From assembly GCA_029204225.1 (NCBI GenBank), contig CM055100.1:4017111-4081110 (forward strand): a stretch of DNA of 64,000 bases. Reading direction: 5' to 3'. Both the position numbers and the translations under genes were made by a program. Shown here piece by piece: positions 34,467 to 48,205 of the stretch (position 1 is the stretch's first letter; each line of letters starts with the position of its first letter). The stretch is from Diphasiastrum complanatum (taxonomy: Eukaryota; Streptophyta; Lycopodiopsida; Lycopodiales; Lycopodiaceae). The notes under the pieces were generated by a model that was not told where the DNA came from, searched no databases, and saw only the letters and a list, made by a program, of their open reading frames with translations.

Positions 34467-34828
34467 CCAACTTGCTATTGACTATGTTTTAGGTAATTGC
34501 ATTAAATTAACGAGTGTGTATGTTTTTGCAGATGGTGAAGGTCATTGTCAATCGACCATCAACCTAGACATGACCCTCAACCACAACTGGCGCTCATAGG
34601 ACCACCACCAAGAAGACAACAAGATCTAGGAGCACAAAAATAGAGACATCCTCGAGAATCTGCCCAAGCACATCGGGTAGAAAACTCCTACGATCAATCA
34701 TATCACAATGATACAACAATTCCATCATCTAGTCATCACCAACTTGCTATTGACTATGTTTTAGGTAATTGCATTAAATTAACGAGTGTGTATGTTTTTG
34801 CAGATGGTGAAGGTCATTGTCAATTGAC
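34467..34828 (+). repeat. 90-bp direct repeat, spacing 272 bp
   Basis: CCAACTTGCTATTGACTATG to GTGAAGGTCATTGTCAAT occurs at 34467-34556 and again at 34739-34828 with one base difference at the end. Both copies contain TTTTTGCAG followed by ATGGTGAAGG, which looks like an acceptor site plus start codon, so a duplicated exon border is possible. Confidence 0.9.
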
Positions 34829-35375
34829 GAACGTTTGTGTGGGACTTCATGGAGTGGTTTGTTTTGCGTGATGGCAAACACATCTGCACAACTATTTGGT
34901 TGTTGCAGCTATACGCGGAGTTTTTAAAGGATTTACAAGACGCCGGATATTTGATTCCATGATGACACCATATGTTATTAGATGTGGATTTGTTAATATA
35001 AAATCTAACATACATTTATAGAGCAATATTGGTTGTAGATATTACTGATGCGTCATAGATGATAGATACCTTGGTGTGCTCCCAAGGCTTTGGATGTGAT
35101 TCATGGGAAGAATTTTTAGAGAAGTATTGATTTTTTAAATAAAAATATAATATATTCACTTTTTTAAATTTTATGTATGTGGAATGTCTTCCTTTCTTGA
35201 TTGATTTGCACTTAACTCAATGTTGTACCCAAACTGATGCATATTTCACATATTTTTCATAGTGAATATGTGGTTTTACATGTATTCTACACATAAAATG
35301 GTTTTACATGTTTGTATGCATAAACTAATCTTTTGAAGTTTGCATTGCATGTGATTATAAACCACATATTGAAAT
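34829..35375. other. Unassigned stretch after the 272-bp repeat
   Basis: A short frame after 34828 reads FVWDFMEWFVLRDGKH... to a TGA near 34961; no family recognised. The remainder is AT-rich with no gene. Confidence 0.3.
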
Positions 35376-35889
35376 TTTGAAATTCAGAGCATGGTCTTCT
35401 GAAATGTACATACATTCTCACACATACACATACATGTACACACATTCTCACACATACACATACATGTGCACATTGCTCATGCACATGCATGTACAGACAC
35501 ATACATGTACACATGCACACAGGCGTGTAGACTCTCACTCATACATGAACACTCTCTCATATATACACGCATCATAGATATATGCACTCTCATGAATACA
35601 CACACATACATAAACACATGCACTCATGTACATACACACACATACATCGGCCACCTGACCATCGACGTTTCTCCTAAACCATTGGTTGTCATTCAAACCA
35701 TCGGCCGTCACCCAGATCATCGGCCTTCCATCAATGACGGGCATACCCACATACTTGCACACATAAGAAAAAGTACATACATAAATGTACATACACACAT
35801 ATACGAACATTGTCCCCACCACCTTTGACCTTCGGCCGCTCGCCATCGAGTATTGGATCAATGCACATCCACACTCATATAGACACACA

Positions 35890-35947
<58 letters not shown>

Positions 35948-35955
35948 CACACCCA
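35376..35955. repeat. CACATA-rich and (CA)n simple repeats
   Basis: Runs of ACACATACACATACATG and CTCACACATACAC (35400-35640, 35750-35810) lead into a (CA)n tract at 35890-35952. The frames here on both strands are translations of the repeats. A non-repetitive island near 35645-35745 (CATCGGCCGTCACCC) recurs in altered form at 37323-37390 on the far side of the 18-bp minisatellite. Confidence 0.9.
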
Positions 35956-35984
35956 CCCTTTGTACTGTCAGCTCGAATTTTTCC

Positions 35985-37300
35985 AAAGACCCGAATTTTT
36001 TCGAATGATTGAATTTTTCTGACCCAACGTTAAGCTTGGCAAAGAAGGATTTTCTGTCTCACGATCGGATCGGATCGGATCGAGACGGATTTATTCCAAC
36101 CCTTTGTATCTATTTGACTCTTTGTACCCTCAACTCAAATTTTTCAAAAGATTCAAATTTTTTTGGAGACTCGAATTTTTCAAAAGACTCAAAGTTTTTC
36201 AAAGATTCGAATTTTTTGAAAGACACAAAGTTTTCTGAAGACTCAAATTTTTTCGAAGACTCAAATTTTTTGGAAGATTCAAATTTTTGGAACAACTCGA
36301 ATTTTTTTGAAAGACTCAAATTTTTCGAAAGACTCGATCTTTTTGAAACACTCGATCTTTTTGAAACACTCGATCTTTCGGAAGATTCGAATTTTTTAGA
36401 CGACTCGAATTTTTTGAAAGACTCAAATTTTTCGAAAGACTCGATCTTTTCGAAAGACTCGATCTTTCGGAAGATTCGAATTTCTCGGACAACTCAAATT
36501 TTTCGAAAGACTCAAATTTACCAAAAGACTCAAATTTTTTCGATGACTCGAATTTTTCCAAAGAATCGAATTTTTGAAAGACTCGAATTTTTTCGAAGAC
36601 TTCAATTTTTGGAAAGACTCGATTTTTTCGAAACTCGATTTTTTGAAAAGACTCAAATTTTTTGAGACTTAAAAATTTGGAACGACTCAAATTTTTGGAA
36701 AGACCCAAATTTTTTCAATACATTGAATTTTTCCAAAGGATCGAATTTTTTCAATGACTCGAATTTTTTCAAGGACTCGAATGTTTAGAACGACGTGAAT
36801 TTTTCCAAAGACTCAAATTTTTGGAAAGACTCGAATTTTTTTGAAAGGATCGAATTTTTCCAATGACTTGAATTTTTCCAATGACTCAAATTTTTTAAGG
36901 ATTCGAATTTTTTCAAAGGCTCGAATTTTTGCAAAAGATCGATTTTTTCAAATGACTTGAATTTCTCTTAAGACTCAAACTTTTGCAAATGATTGAATTT
37001 TTTGAAAGGATCGAATTTTTCCAAAGACTCGATTTTTTTTTAAGGATCAAATTGTCAACTCGAATTTTTCAGAAAGATCGAAGGATCTTTTGTACTATCA
37101 AGTTGAATTTTTTAAAAGACTTGAATTTTTCAAAAGACTCAAATTTTTACGAGGACTTGAATTTTTTCAAAGATTTGATTTTTTTCGAAAGACTCGATTT
37201 TTTTTTCCAAAGACTCAAATTTTTCCGAAAACTCGAATTTTTTCGAAGACTCGAATTTTTCAGAAGACTAAAATTTTTCCAATGACTCGAATGTTAGATA
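35985..37300. repeat. 1.3-kb minisatellite, about 18-bp unit
   Basis: Roughly 70 units of the form GACTCRAATTTTTTCGAA, varying between 17 and 19 bp and in the YTCGAA/TTTGAA portion, run without a break. The unit is partly self-complementary (TTCGAA-like core), so both strands stay open for long stretches and give repeated peptides of the S-N-F-x-x-D and K-F-E-S-x-x type. GATCGGATCGGATCGGATCG at 36064-36083 is a short side array. Confidence 0.92.
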
Positions 37301-37398
37301 TTCGAGATACAAAATGTGCGAGACCGGCCATCATCCAAATCATCGGCCGCCATCTAGATCGGCCTTATTTGTCCGTCAACGACGGACACTCTATACTA

Positions 37399-37400
<2 letters not shown>

Positions 37401-37479
<79 letters not shown>
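37401..37479. repeat. (AT)n(CA)n compound microsatellite
   Basis: About 15 AT units followed by about 24 CA units, on the right side of the 18-bp minisatellite. Confidence 0.97.
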
Positions 37480-37481
<2 letters not shown>

Positions 37482-38190
37482 AATCATATATCAACCCATT
37501 TGTAATAAATATATTCATGATCAATTTTTGAACTAGTGACAAATAGATTGCATTCCATATATCAAAAAATTTGCACTCATAAAATTAGAAGTATTGGTCA
37601 TGAATCACATGAATTGTTAAACATAAATGAGAGTTATAATAATCATATCTTGCCAATATTGTGCATTTTTGAGAGTGTGAAGCATAAAACTTGCAAAATT
37701 ATCAATTTTCCACCAATTTGAGTCATTTAAAAGAACCTGCAAGGCCATGCAATGATCATATAGAGAGCTAGACATGTCATAAGCCATATAGTCATGGGAA
37801 CATGATACATCACGAGCTTGTTGTCACGTAAATATGAATTGTGATTCAAAGTATAAGGGCCAATATGGAGATTAAAGGGTAGATATACATGTAAGACATT
37901 ATTAGTGTTGCTAAATTTAGAGAGCCAATTGTCTCAAGCAATATTTCAAGTGGAGTATAACACAAGAGAGATTCATGACACTAATTCTTGGAGACATTTT
38001 GATAATGCTGCAAGATGATGAACTTATGAATTAGTAGTAAAGAGATGTATGATGTTACACACATAGATAGGAATCTAGTGATAGAAGAAGTATAAGACAA
38101 CTATTATATTTCAATAGGATGGCCAAGCCAATAAAGATTAATGATATGTACCACATTTTGATACAAAATATACATTTATGTATACTAGAG
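37480..38190. other. Gene-free AT-rich stretch
   Basis: No coding sequence, terminal repeat or structured signal recognised. Confidence 0.5.
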
Positions 38191-38850
38191 CCATAGTTAC
38201 AACGAAGTGCGTTTCGTGAACCACGATTCTCCGAAACACGTTTATGAAGCCGAAACGTTTTTAAATTTTTGTTTTGGAAAAATAGTTTATGTTTGAAATT
38301 TTTTTAGGGGATCAATGGTCAAACCAGCGTTTTGCCTCTTAGAAGTGCAGTAGCACAAACAGATCTTATTTTCAGTAGCTATTTGACTGTTATTTGCTCT
38401 GGTTCTCAATAAATGTTAATCCTGCAATTTGGGCTATCAACTCTATGGATGATGATTTTTTTTGCAATCATTTCACTAAACATGTGAGTGCAATGTGCAT
38501 ACAGTTGGGGGCATAAATACTGGGCCCTTATTGACGCACATTTGGACCTCCATTTTTATCTATGGGGGGGGGTGTAGGGGGGCAGCGCCCCCTCAAGCTT
38601 AAAACGAGGTACAATTGCTCTACAGTTTGACAGAACCCAACATGGATTAATGCACCTAAACTTGACAAAATTGTATCAGAAATGCCCAAAAACATACATA
38701 AAAATAATGGCCTTAATTAGAGCTTTCATCTGATACCCATATTGTCCACACAAAAAAAAAAACACGTTTCTGAGCATTTTTACCAGAAATCTGAAATGCG
38801 TTTCTAGACCTCGTTTCAGACCACGTTTCAGAATCGGAGTGCAACTATGC
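38191..38850. mobile_element. Candidate non-autonomous TIR element (about 660 bp)
   Basis: The left end CCATAGTTACAACGAAGTGC and the right end, read in reverse complement as GCATAGTTGCACTCCGATTC, are imperfect inverted repeats. Both ends are also rich in CGTTTC/GAAACG phrases (CACGTTTATGAAGCCGAAACG on the left, CACGTTTCAGA on the right). The body carries a G-rich run GGGGGGCAGCGCCCC near 38579 and no reading frame. Flanks TACTAGAG and TTAGATCA are not an exact target duplication. Confidence 0.4.
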
Positions 38851-39224
38851 TTAGATCACTTGATATGCAAATTATTGTAATTCATTACCATAGTCATATT
38901 CACATACACATACAATAGTAATCAGTTGTTGGATTTGAAGTCTACAAATGCCAAACTAATCATTGGACTATAGTCGCTTGTCATCTCAATTCTGATCTTT
39001 ACTAGTGATATTAGCATGCATTGATTTCACTTGACAGATAGCAACAAATATCTTGTTGCCAACCTTCTCAAGAAGCATCTCAAAATTCAATCTCGTATCC
39101 AAAAGTGTGTATGGTACTTATGAACATAGAAACATGTAAAAACAAGCCAACAAGGCAAAGTATAGCTGAAAAGTAAATACAGTATAATAAACCACCATAA
39201 AACAAGACTTATTTTCAAGATATC

Positions 39225-39300
39225 TAGCTGGTACCTGCCACCATCCCACAACACAAAACCACGTGAGTTAGTATGTGAGGAAGACATGTGTCAAAGCTGA
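39225..39300 (-). repeat. Short antisense match to the Penelope-like region
   Basis: On the minus strand a stretch of about 75 bp, CAGCTTTGACACATGTCTTCC... through TTGTGGGATGGTGGCAGGTA, matches 32033-32101 (CAGCTATGACACCTGTCTTCC... TTGTGGGATGGTGGCAGGTA) closely and then diverges at the same CAGGTA point. It marks a second remnant of that element or a shared exon-like module. Confidence 0.7.
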
Positions 39301-41323
<2,023 letters not shown>

Positions 41324-41872
41324 ACAGTTTTTGGTAGTTGTTATCCTAAGTCGGTTTTTTTGCATGGTAATGACAAACTGAACAAACATGTAGAAGGGCC
41401 ACAATGTGTCCAACATCCATCACATAATTGCTATCATGTTCACCATTATAAACTATATGTTATAGTATTTGCTTTCAATCCATTTTATTAACATTTATAT
41501 TGTTAAGTTATTTCATGCACTGCTATGGTCACCTGATGTTCGTGTCATTTAACTTTTACTTTTTTTTTTTGCAACATTGATATGCACTAGCATCACTACA
41601 TACAATATTTTACATGTTATGCTCACATTGTAGGCAATGCTAGTTTTGAGCTCGTGCTTTGTGGGCTCCTCCTACATGTCCTTTTCCACATGTAGATCAA
41701 GATTCAAGCTAGGGTCTCCATTGCCACATGTGACACTCTTATCCAACTTGGCTACATTGGGACTCGAATTTAATTTCGCTGGAAAACTACCTTTGACCAC
41801 TTGAGCATTGCCTTGAAGTAGTTGTAACTAGGTTGAGATTTATGGTAGCCACCCCATCACATATATGATTGT

Positions 41873-42090
41873 TGACATATGGCGAATGTTATTTCAAGCT
41901 ATGAGCGCACACACAATTGCACATTAAGATAAACAACTGATCCTTTGCTCTCTCTTCATCTCTCTTCACGTGCCCAAAATTGGTGACATATGGCGAATGT
42001 TGTTTCAAGCTATGAGCGCAGATATGAACATACACACAATTGCACATCGGATCCTTTGCTCTCTTTTCATGTGTCCAAAATTGTGCCAAA
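41873..42090. repeat. Imperfect tandem duplication, period about 111 bp
   Basis: TGACATATGGCGAATGTT starts both copies (41873 and 41984); each continues with TTTCAAGCTATGAGCGCA, ACACACAATTGCACAT and GATCCTTTGCTCTC. Copy 1 has an extra TCTCTCTTCA and copy 2 an extra GATATGAACA. Confidence 0.85.
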
Positions 42091-42965
42091 GCCAAACAAA
42101 CAAAACTTTTGTGATGAAAAGATTGAGAGTGTGAAAAATGGCTCCACTTTTCCAGCTATGCATGAAAAAGGCAATGAGGGAGACACAAGCGGGTCATATC
42201 TTGACCTTTTACCTCTATGCTCCTATTGTTAGTCATACTAGTTAGAGTATTGGTTGGCCTCTTAAAGGTGGGGATCTATACTCTTTGGATACTTGCCTTG
42301 TAGGTTGCCTTCCTAAGGAAGAAGCCGAGAGAAAAGTAAAATGAATAGTCCCAAGACTGGGAAGCCTTCGAGGCGGTCACAGGCAACAAAGGACATGAGT
42401 CAACATAGACAATCGAAGTCGCTTATGGGCACCTCATCCCCTGTAACACTCGCGCCTTTGAGAGCTGGGGAAGTGTGTGTGGGGCCAGAAGTGCTGCCCG
42501 GGATGCATTTTGGAGGGGGCGGGAGGGGCGTAGGATGGGTGGCGCATCCCTCAACTGTCAACTACTGCGCTCTCATCTTTGATGGACTGCCAAACGAACT
42601 CCTCGCTCCTCTTCACTAGACTGGTTGCTCCTCGCTCCTCTTCACTGGACTGGTTGCTATTGGGTTTACGGAAAGCTTCATAGGTATGAGCAAGCATGCA
42701 TCGTGCAGGATCGTGGCAAGCATTCAAGCTTTATCTACATCCTTTCAGCTTCGTATTCTGAAGTGGGCATGTGGTTTGCAGCTTTGCTCGCTCAAGCATG
42801 CTTTTGTTTGTAGATAAAGTGCGTTCAACTGTATTTCAGGCTGGTTCTTCTCATTAGTGGCAGAAATCTGTGAGGAAAATTTCTTTCATGGATGATTTTG
42901 TGGGCGCTTGATGCTGGCATAGACCTTGGAGTTGCTGTAACAAGTAATTTTTCATCTTTTTAATG
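42091..42965. other. Unassigned stretch
   Basis: The frame 42341-42619 (Pro/Gly-rich, no motif) and the frame 42625-42813 are not supported as genes. A short tandem TGGTTGCTCCTCGCTCCTCTTCACT duplicate occurs near 42590-42650. Confidence 0.4.
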
Positions 42966-43259
42966 CTAAGTTCCAGTGAAGTCAGCCTTTTTGTGTTCAG
43001 TTGAGTTGTTGATTGCTAAGTACATACATGACTTGTAGTAAAAAAAATCTAGAATGAAGTATAGTCTACTCTGATCACTGCACACTATAGTCACCCACTT
43101 TCCATTGGGTCTTAGATTCAGATAGAAGTAAACTGCAGTCTGCTCCACCAAATTATCTGATGCCAAGAACCCAAAAGGCCCCAATACTCTCTTATGTGAT
43201 GCACCTCCTTGATTACATTCATACTCTTTTTGTCCTGGAAGAACATCTAGTTTGTGCAC
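42966..43259 (-). pseudogene. GH32 invertase (beta-fructofuranosidase) C-terminal exon fragment
   Basis: The minus-strand frame reads GASHKRVLGPFGFLASDNLV, EQTAVYFYLNLRPNGKWV and CSDQSR. This matches the start of the GH32 beta-sandwich domain of plant acid and cell-wall invertases (GPFGLL...L.EQTPVYFY...CSDxSRSS). The preceding GQKEYECNQGGAS fits the L-C-x-x-x-GAS approach to it. After the Ser-Arg the sequence leaves the family, and neither the catalytic N-terminal propeller nor the next segment (V-D-H-S-I-V-E-S) was found nearby. It is an isolated exon or a captured fragment. The intact enzyme hydrolyses sucrose in vacuole or apoplast. Confidence 0.65.
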
Positions 43260-44708
43260 ATTCAGATACTAGAAGGTAACTTAAATGTCAAGCTAGAAAG
43301 AAAGCCTCTTATTGAAGGTTTTGACTCGCTCTTGGACTACAAGAGCCTTCTAAAATTTACACAAATGAGTACCTTATGGGCAGAGCTGCATGGGTAGTTA
43401 CCACCACTAAACATTCTAGAATTATCTCATAGCCTTGTGCATTTTTTAATATCTTAAAAGGTCAATATGGATTTCTGTTCCAGTGCACAGTGCCTTCAAT
43501 AGCTCAAAAATCAGACAAACGACTGCATGCTGCCTTTTAGAAAAGTTCAATGTACCTGAGCCCCTGAAGCATGGATGAGAGAATGGGTTGACAGCCCACA
43601 ATCTCACCATGACCACACTTTGTCCATGCTTCACTAAAATATCCCGAAGTGTTTGGAAAATGCTTTGATTAAGTACATTGAATACTAACTTTGATCAAAT
43701 ACTTCATTGTTTGCATCTTTTTAGTTTAGCGTCTTACGCATATGGATATGTGCCAAACTGTCACAAACATTTTCTTAAACATGTCAACTCATATAAAATG
43801 AAGCACCTTACAATTCAAAGCTACCAAAGAGATTTACAACGCATCTGGATCTCCTAGAAAGAGAGTGGTAATTTTGTTGAAGGGTTTAGGGTACATTGTA
43901 AGATTATCGTAGTTAAAATGCAAGTGTCATTTGAGGAATAGGGGTGCTAGAATTTTGGGTTTAGGTCTTGACCATAATCTTTGCTGGGGGGGAGAGACTG
44001 GGGAAATTATCTTCATGTGTGAATGTGAAAAGACCTTCAACCATGTGGGAGGGGAGATGGTTGAATAACACCAAAAAAAATTGTAACAAGGCACCTACTC
44101 ATGCAACGAAGCAAAAATATCCATCACTAATAAGTTTGTAGAGGATCATGTATGCTTTGTGAAATACGAAAAAGTCAATGACAACCTCAAAATATGAGGT
44201 TCAAGAAGACCATCGGATTGTGGCCTAATTATTAACATTCTTGCAACCGCTAGCAATCCAGACGGGCTTAAGGATATGACTTCTCATAGATCTTACAATG
44301 ACCCAACGAAATGAGAAGTTTATTTGATAGGTGACCGAACAGAAGTGTACTTCTACGACTGCAAACTTTTTAACTGGGCCATGCCTATTGGTCTATTTGC
44401 ATTTCCTATTTTAGGTCATTATTGACTTGGTCAAATCTGCAAGGCATTTATAATCCTTGCAAACTTTTTGTGGTAAGGTTGTCAATGCTCGGTCGTATTA
44501 TGACATGAACTTAATCAGCAACATTATGTAGATGGTTTTGAACATCAATAAACATTTAACATCACAATTTGATTCAAATTGTGATTTTCTTTAGGCACCA
44601 AGCATATCGCTATCTAAGCATATGGGGAAAAAAAAGGCCAAATTCATTTAGAAGTGGTGAATGAAAGTGAAACCAAGGTCCACATGGGGTTTAGGGTGCT
44701 TTGAAGCT

Positions 44709-44710
<2 letters not shown>
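43260..44710. other. Gene-free stretch
   Basis: No recognisable gene. The minus frame 43634-43446 has no GH32 or other motif that I can defend as a preceding exon. Confidence 0.45.

Positions 44711-44711
<1 letters not shown>

Positions 44712-44795
<84 letters not shown>
44712..44795. repeat. (CT)n microsatellite
   Basis: About 42 uninterrupted CT units. It is the inverted partner of the GA tract at 45361-45474. Confidence 0.97.
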
Positions 44796-44797
<2 letters not shown>

Positions 44798-44842
44798 CTT
44801 TATAGTGCCATTCATGTGTCTAAAACCAGAGAATTTACCAGA

Positions 44843-45477
<635 letters not shown>

Positions 45478-45561
45478 GTTGTTCATATTAGCCCAACTTT
45501 GGACAATTGCATAACCTTATCAAATTGGTCTTTTTGAATTGTATGTAGGGTTACATCACAT

Positions 45562-47915
45562 ATGGAGCACAAAGAATTTGTTCCAGATATCCATATCGGT
45601 CATTATTACACAAACCTATTGTTAAATTCGGACTCTGAGGGTAGTGGTTATGAAATATGTGATACTGACTTTGAATCATCAATGGATGAAACAATATATC
45701 ATTCAATTGATGATGTAAGTGGGCTTAATCGATCGAATCCAGAAGCATGTTCACCTTCTGTAGACATCAAGGAGCACATGTCCCCTGTCTTCTTCTCTTT
45801 TAATGCTGGGTCACACTATCTTATGTGTGCAAGTATCAGTATCTCCACTTTTCCAACATATAGAGAGATTTTGGGTGTTGAACCCACCTTTACAGCTCCT
45901 CCACGAAACAAACAAAGAAAGCCAAAACCAGAGTATGATGTTGCACAAAAATGGAAAGAAATGCAGATGAAAATGTGTCTACAAACCATGTACCCTGGGA
46001 GAGAGGGAATTTGTTTCAAGTCTAAAATGTCCCTACTCATTCCACATGTAGAACAATGGCACGAGTTGTTTTGCGATTGTCATGTCGACATGGTGACTAG
46101 AAAAGACAATAATTTAACTTAAACCACTGAAGCAATAAAGTCACATTGGGTCATTGGTCTTAGGAAATATGGAATTGCAGATTCATTTATCAAGGCCAGC
46201 TACAATGCATGTTCAATTTGCCATGGTGTGATTGCAAATCCAGTTGGCCGTGAGCATGTTCCGTTCACACATCAATGCTTTCTACCTGTGGAAGAAATTC
46301 AAGAAAAGATAGAAGAAATAATTGTTGGGCATCGAGTGATGCTAGTTTGTATACGGTCTTCGTTTTTTGGAAAGAGTAGATGTCATGTGAAGGAATACAT
46401 CTGCCACAGAGGAAAGAGAAGACCTACCGCACAAGTTTCACATATTCTGTTGTTTAGGAGTTGTAGAGTGGGATGTCCTTTTCGAGTAAGAGTTACTATC
46501 CCAGTGAATACAAAAGACATGGCACGTATCCAAATGTATGTTGTGCATGAGTACCATCACCCCGGATCAGAAGAGGATATACTATATTTGCATCCACATC
46601 CCCTTGTGGTGCACGAGTGTGAGAGAGATCTACAGGCATACAAGGAAGTATCTCAACTCTCCAATGCATCCATCCATCGGGCATCCTTCTTGAAAGCACA
46701 AGTTAGCGAGGCAGATCAAGCATGTTTTAGATTTTTTCTCATCCCAAAGGAAATACCCCAATTGTCATTCAAGCTGAAAATGAAAGGTAATTTGATGCAT
46801 AGTGTATTGATCTATACCTTTTTTATTTATTTTTATTTTCAAATTTACCAAATGACACAATATCTCATCAACATGCATACTCATTAAGAACACATGTGTG
46901 GATTGCAGATTACTCTAGACGATTTTCAAGGAGGATTATAACAAATTCTCATAAGCTGAGGAATCTAGCAGGATTACAATTCCTTGAGAGTTATGAACAT
47001 GACAAGGCGATCATGAGGATGTTGGATGAAAGCAACTTGATTTTTTGTGTGAGAAGTGAAGTAAATGCTGAGAAGCAGTATGTAGTGGACCTTGCAAAGG
47101 AATCATGCTCTTGTTTTGATAGTTCTTCTTGGTGCAAGCATTTGGTAGCAATCAAGTCAGTGGCACAAAAATACTATGCCCCACTGTTGAACCACCACAA
47201 ATTCCTTGCCACCCACACAAGAATATCGAGCAAAGGGGAAGCGGCAATTCCATTTTGTGAACAGGAGAGAGAGACCATTGATTGTCCTTCTGAAAGAAAT
47301 ATTAATAAACCCAAGCATGAGGAATTAGTTGAGACGTTGCTAGCCAAAACCAATGCTCTTCGCCAAACATTGGAGCGTGAATGCACAAACCTACACATAA
47401 ATAGTCAAGGGCTATCTTGTGATGAGATATCTGACTTAATACGCATGACAACTATTTTGCAGGATGCATACAACATGTTTGGAAATGTGACAACACTGGC
47501 AACAACCTCTATGCCGAAGAGGGGTACCATACTCCCCCTTCAATACAATGTGACTAGAACACGTCTCGGACATGGTGCAAAAAGAATGTCCACCAAGAAA
47601 CCCACCACCAATCCCACGCACATTCCAAAGTCTACCCAAGAAAGGGCTACAAATGATACAAAATACAAGCAAACCATGGCCAAGAAACAAACTCGGATTC
47701 GTACCCCAAAAATCCATAGGGCTTCTTGTGAACATTGCCGAGTGTACAACATTTTTGTTGGGGGCTTAAACACGATCACATGCAAAAACTGTAGTACGAC
47801 TATGACAAGGAAACCAGAAGTTAACAAGAGGGCATGCATCTCTGGGGAGGTCAATGAAACTCATGGAGAAAGTTCCAAAGTCGACAACCAGGGGACAACA
47901 AACCGACTCCTTTAG
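45562..47915 (+). pseudogene. SWIM zinc-finger gene of MULE ancestry, one stop codon, one intron
   Basis: ATG 45562 opens a frame that stays open to 46786 except for one TAA at 46120-46122. A GT donor at 46787 and an AG acceptor at 46908 (GATTGCAG) join it in frame to 46909-47915, giving about 743 codons. The first part is acidic, then has CSICHG, CHVKEYICHRGKRRP, CPFRVRVTI and VHEYHHPG, a FAR1/WRKY-GCM1-like DNA-binding look. The second has CSCFDSSSWCKHLV, a SWIM finger (CxCxnCxH), then a zinc ribbon CEHCx14CKNC near the end. SWIM fingers sit at the C-terminus of MuDR transposases and FAR1-type factors. The catalytic DDE core that should lie between RFFLIPKEIPQL and the SWIM finger is absent. 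Either a dead internal-deletion transposon or a host gene with one disabling stop. Confidence 0.65.
46787..46908 (+). other. Predicted intron in the SWIM gene
   Basis: GTAATT donor after ATGAAAG, T-rich interior and ATTGCAG acceptor. It leaves one base on the left and takes two on the right to form an Asp codon, and both flanking frames continue with no stop. 122 bp. Confidence 0.7.
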
Positions 47916-48205
47916 TTGTGGATGGTATACAATTCACAACGCAAAGCTATTTTTGGAATGGTTTAAAAAAAAATTGAATATTTCACATGCCCTCAGTATA
48001 TATCCTTGGTTCCACACTCTTCAACATCAAAAACATTTTTTGTATCTATAGGCTTATAGTAATATCTATGCTCATATTGAAGCTTCTAACTAATTGTTTT
48101 GGTCCGTACAGTACGTGTGCCCAAGCTACTCAACTGACAACATCTACAATTTTCGACAGGCAATGATCAAAGTGTTTTTGGTGAACTTAAAAGAAATCAA
48201 TCAAC
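47854..48205 (+). pseudogene. Ulp1-like (C48) cysteine protease relic
   Basis: In a second frame overlapping the end of the SWIM gene, RGQQTDSFSCGWYTIHNAKLF resembles the Q-x(n)-S-x-D/S-C-G catalytic segment of Ulp1/C48 peptidases. After a possible intron, YSTDNIYNFRQAMIKVFL near 48125-48185 could be the following helix. Plant MULEs that carry a Ulp1-like domain are known, so this fits with the neighbouring SWIM frame. Only about 60 residues survive. Confidence 0.4.

Noticed and set aside
36009-36665. 218-codon frame of S-N-F-x-x-D repeats as a secreted or structural repeat protein
   Set aside because: The monomer is an 18-bp satellite with variable unit length, open on both strands; no start context or flanking coding sequence.
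42341-42619. Gly/Pro-rich 92-codon frame as a host gene
   Set aside because: No motif or splice support; GC-rich local composition explains openness.
43446-43634. Preceding exon of the invertase fragment
   Set aside because: Translation shows none of the GH32 segments expected before the GPFG region.
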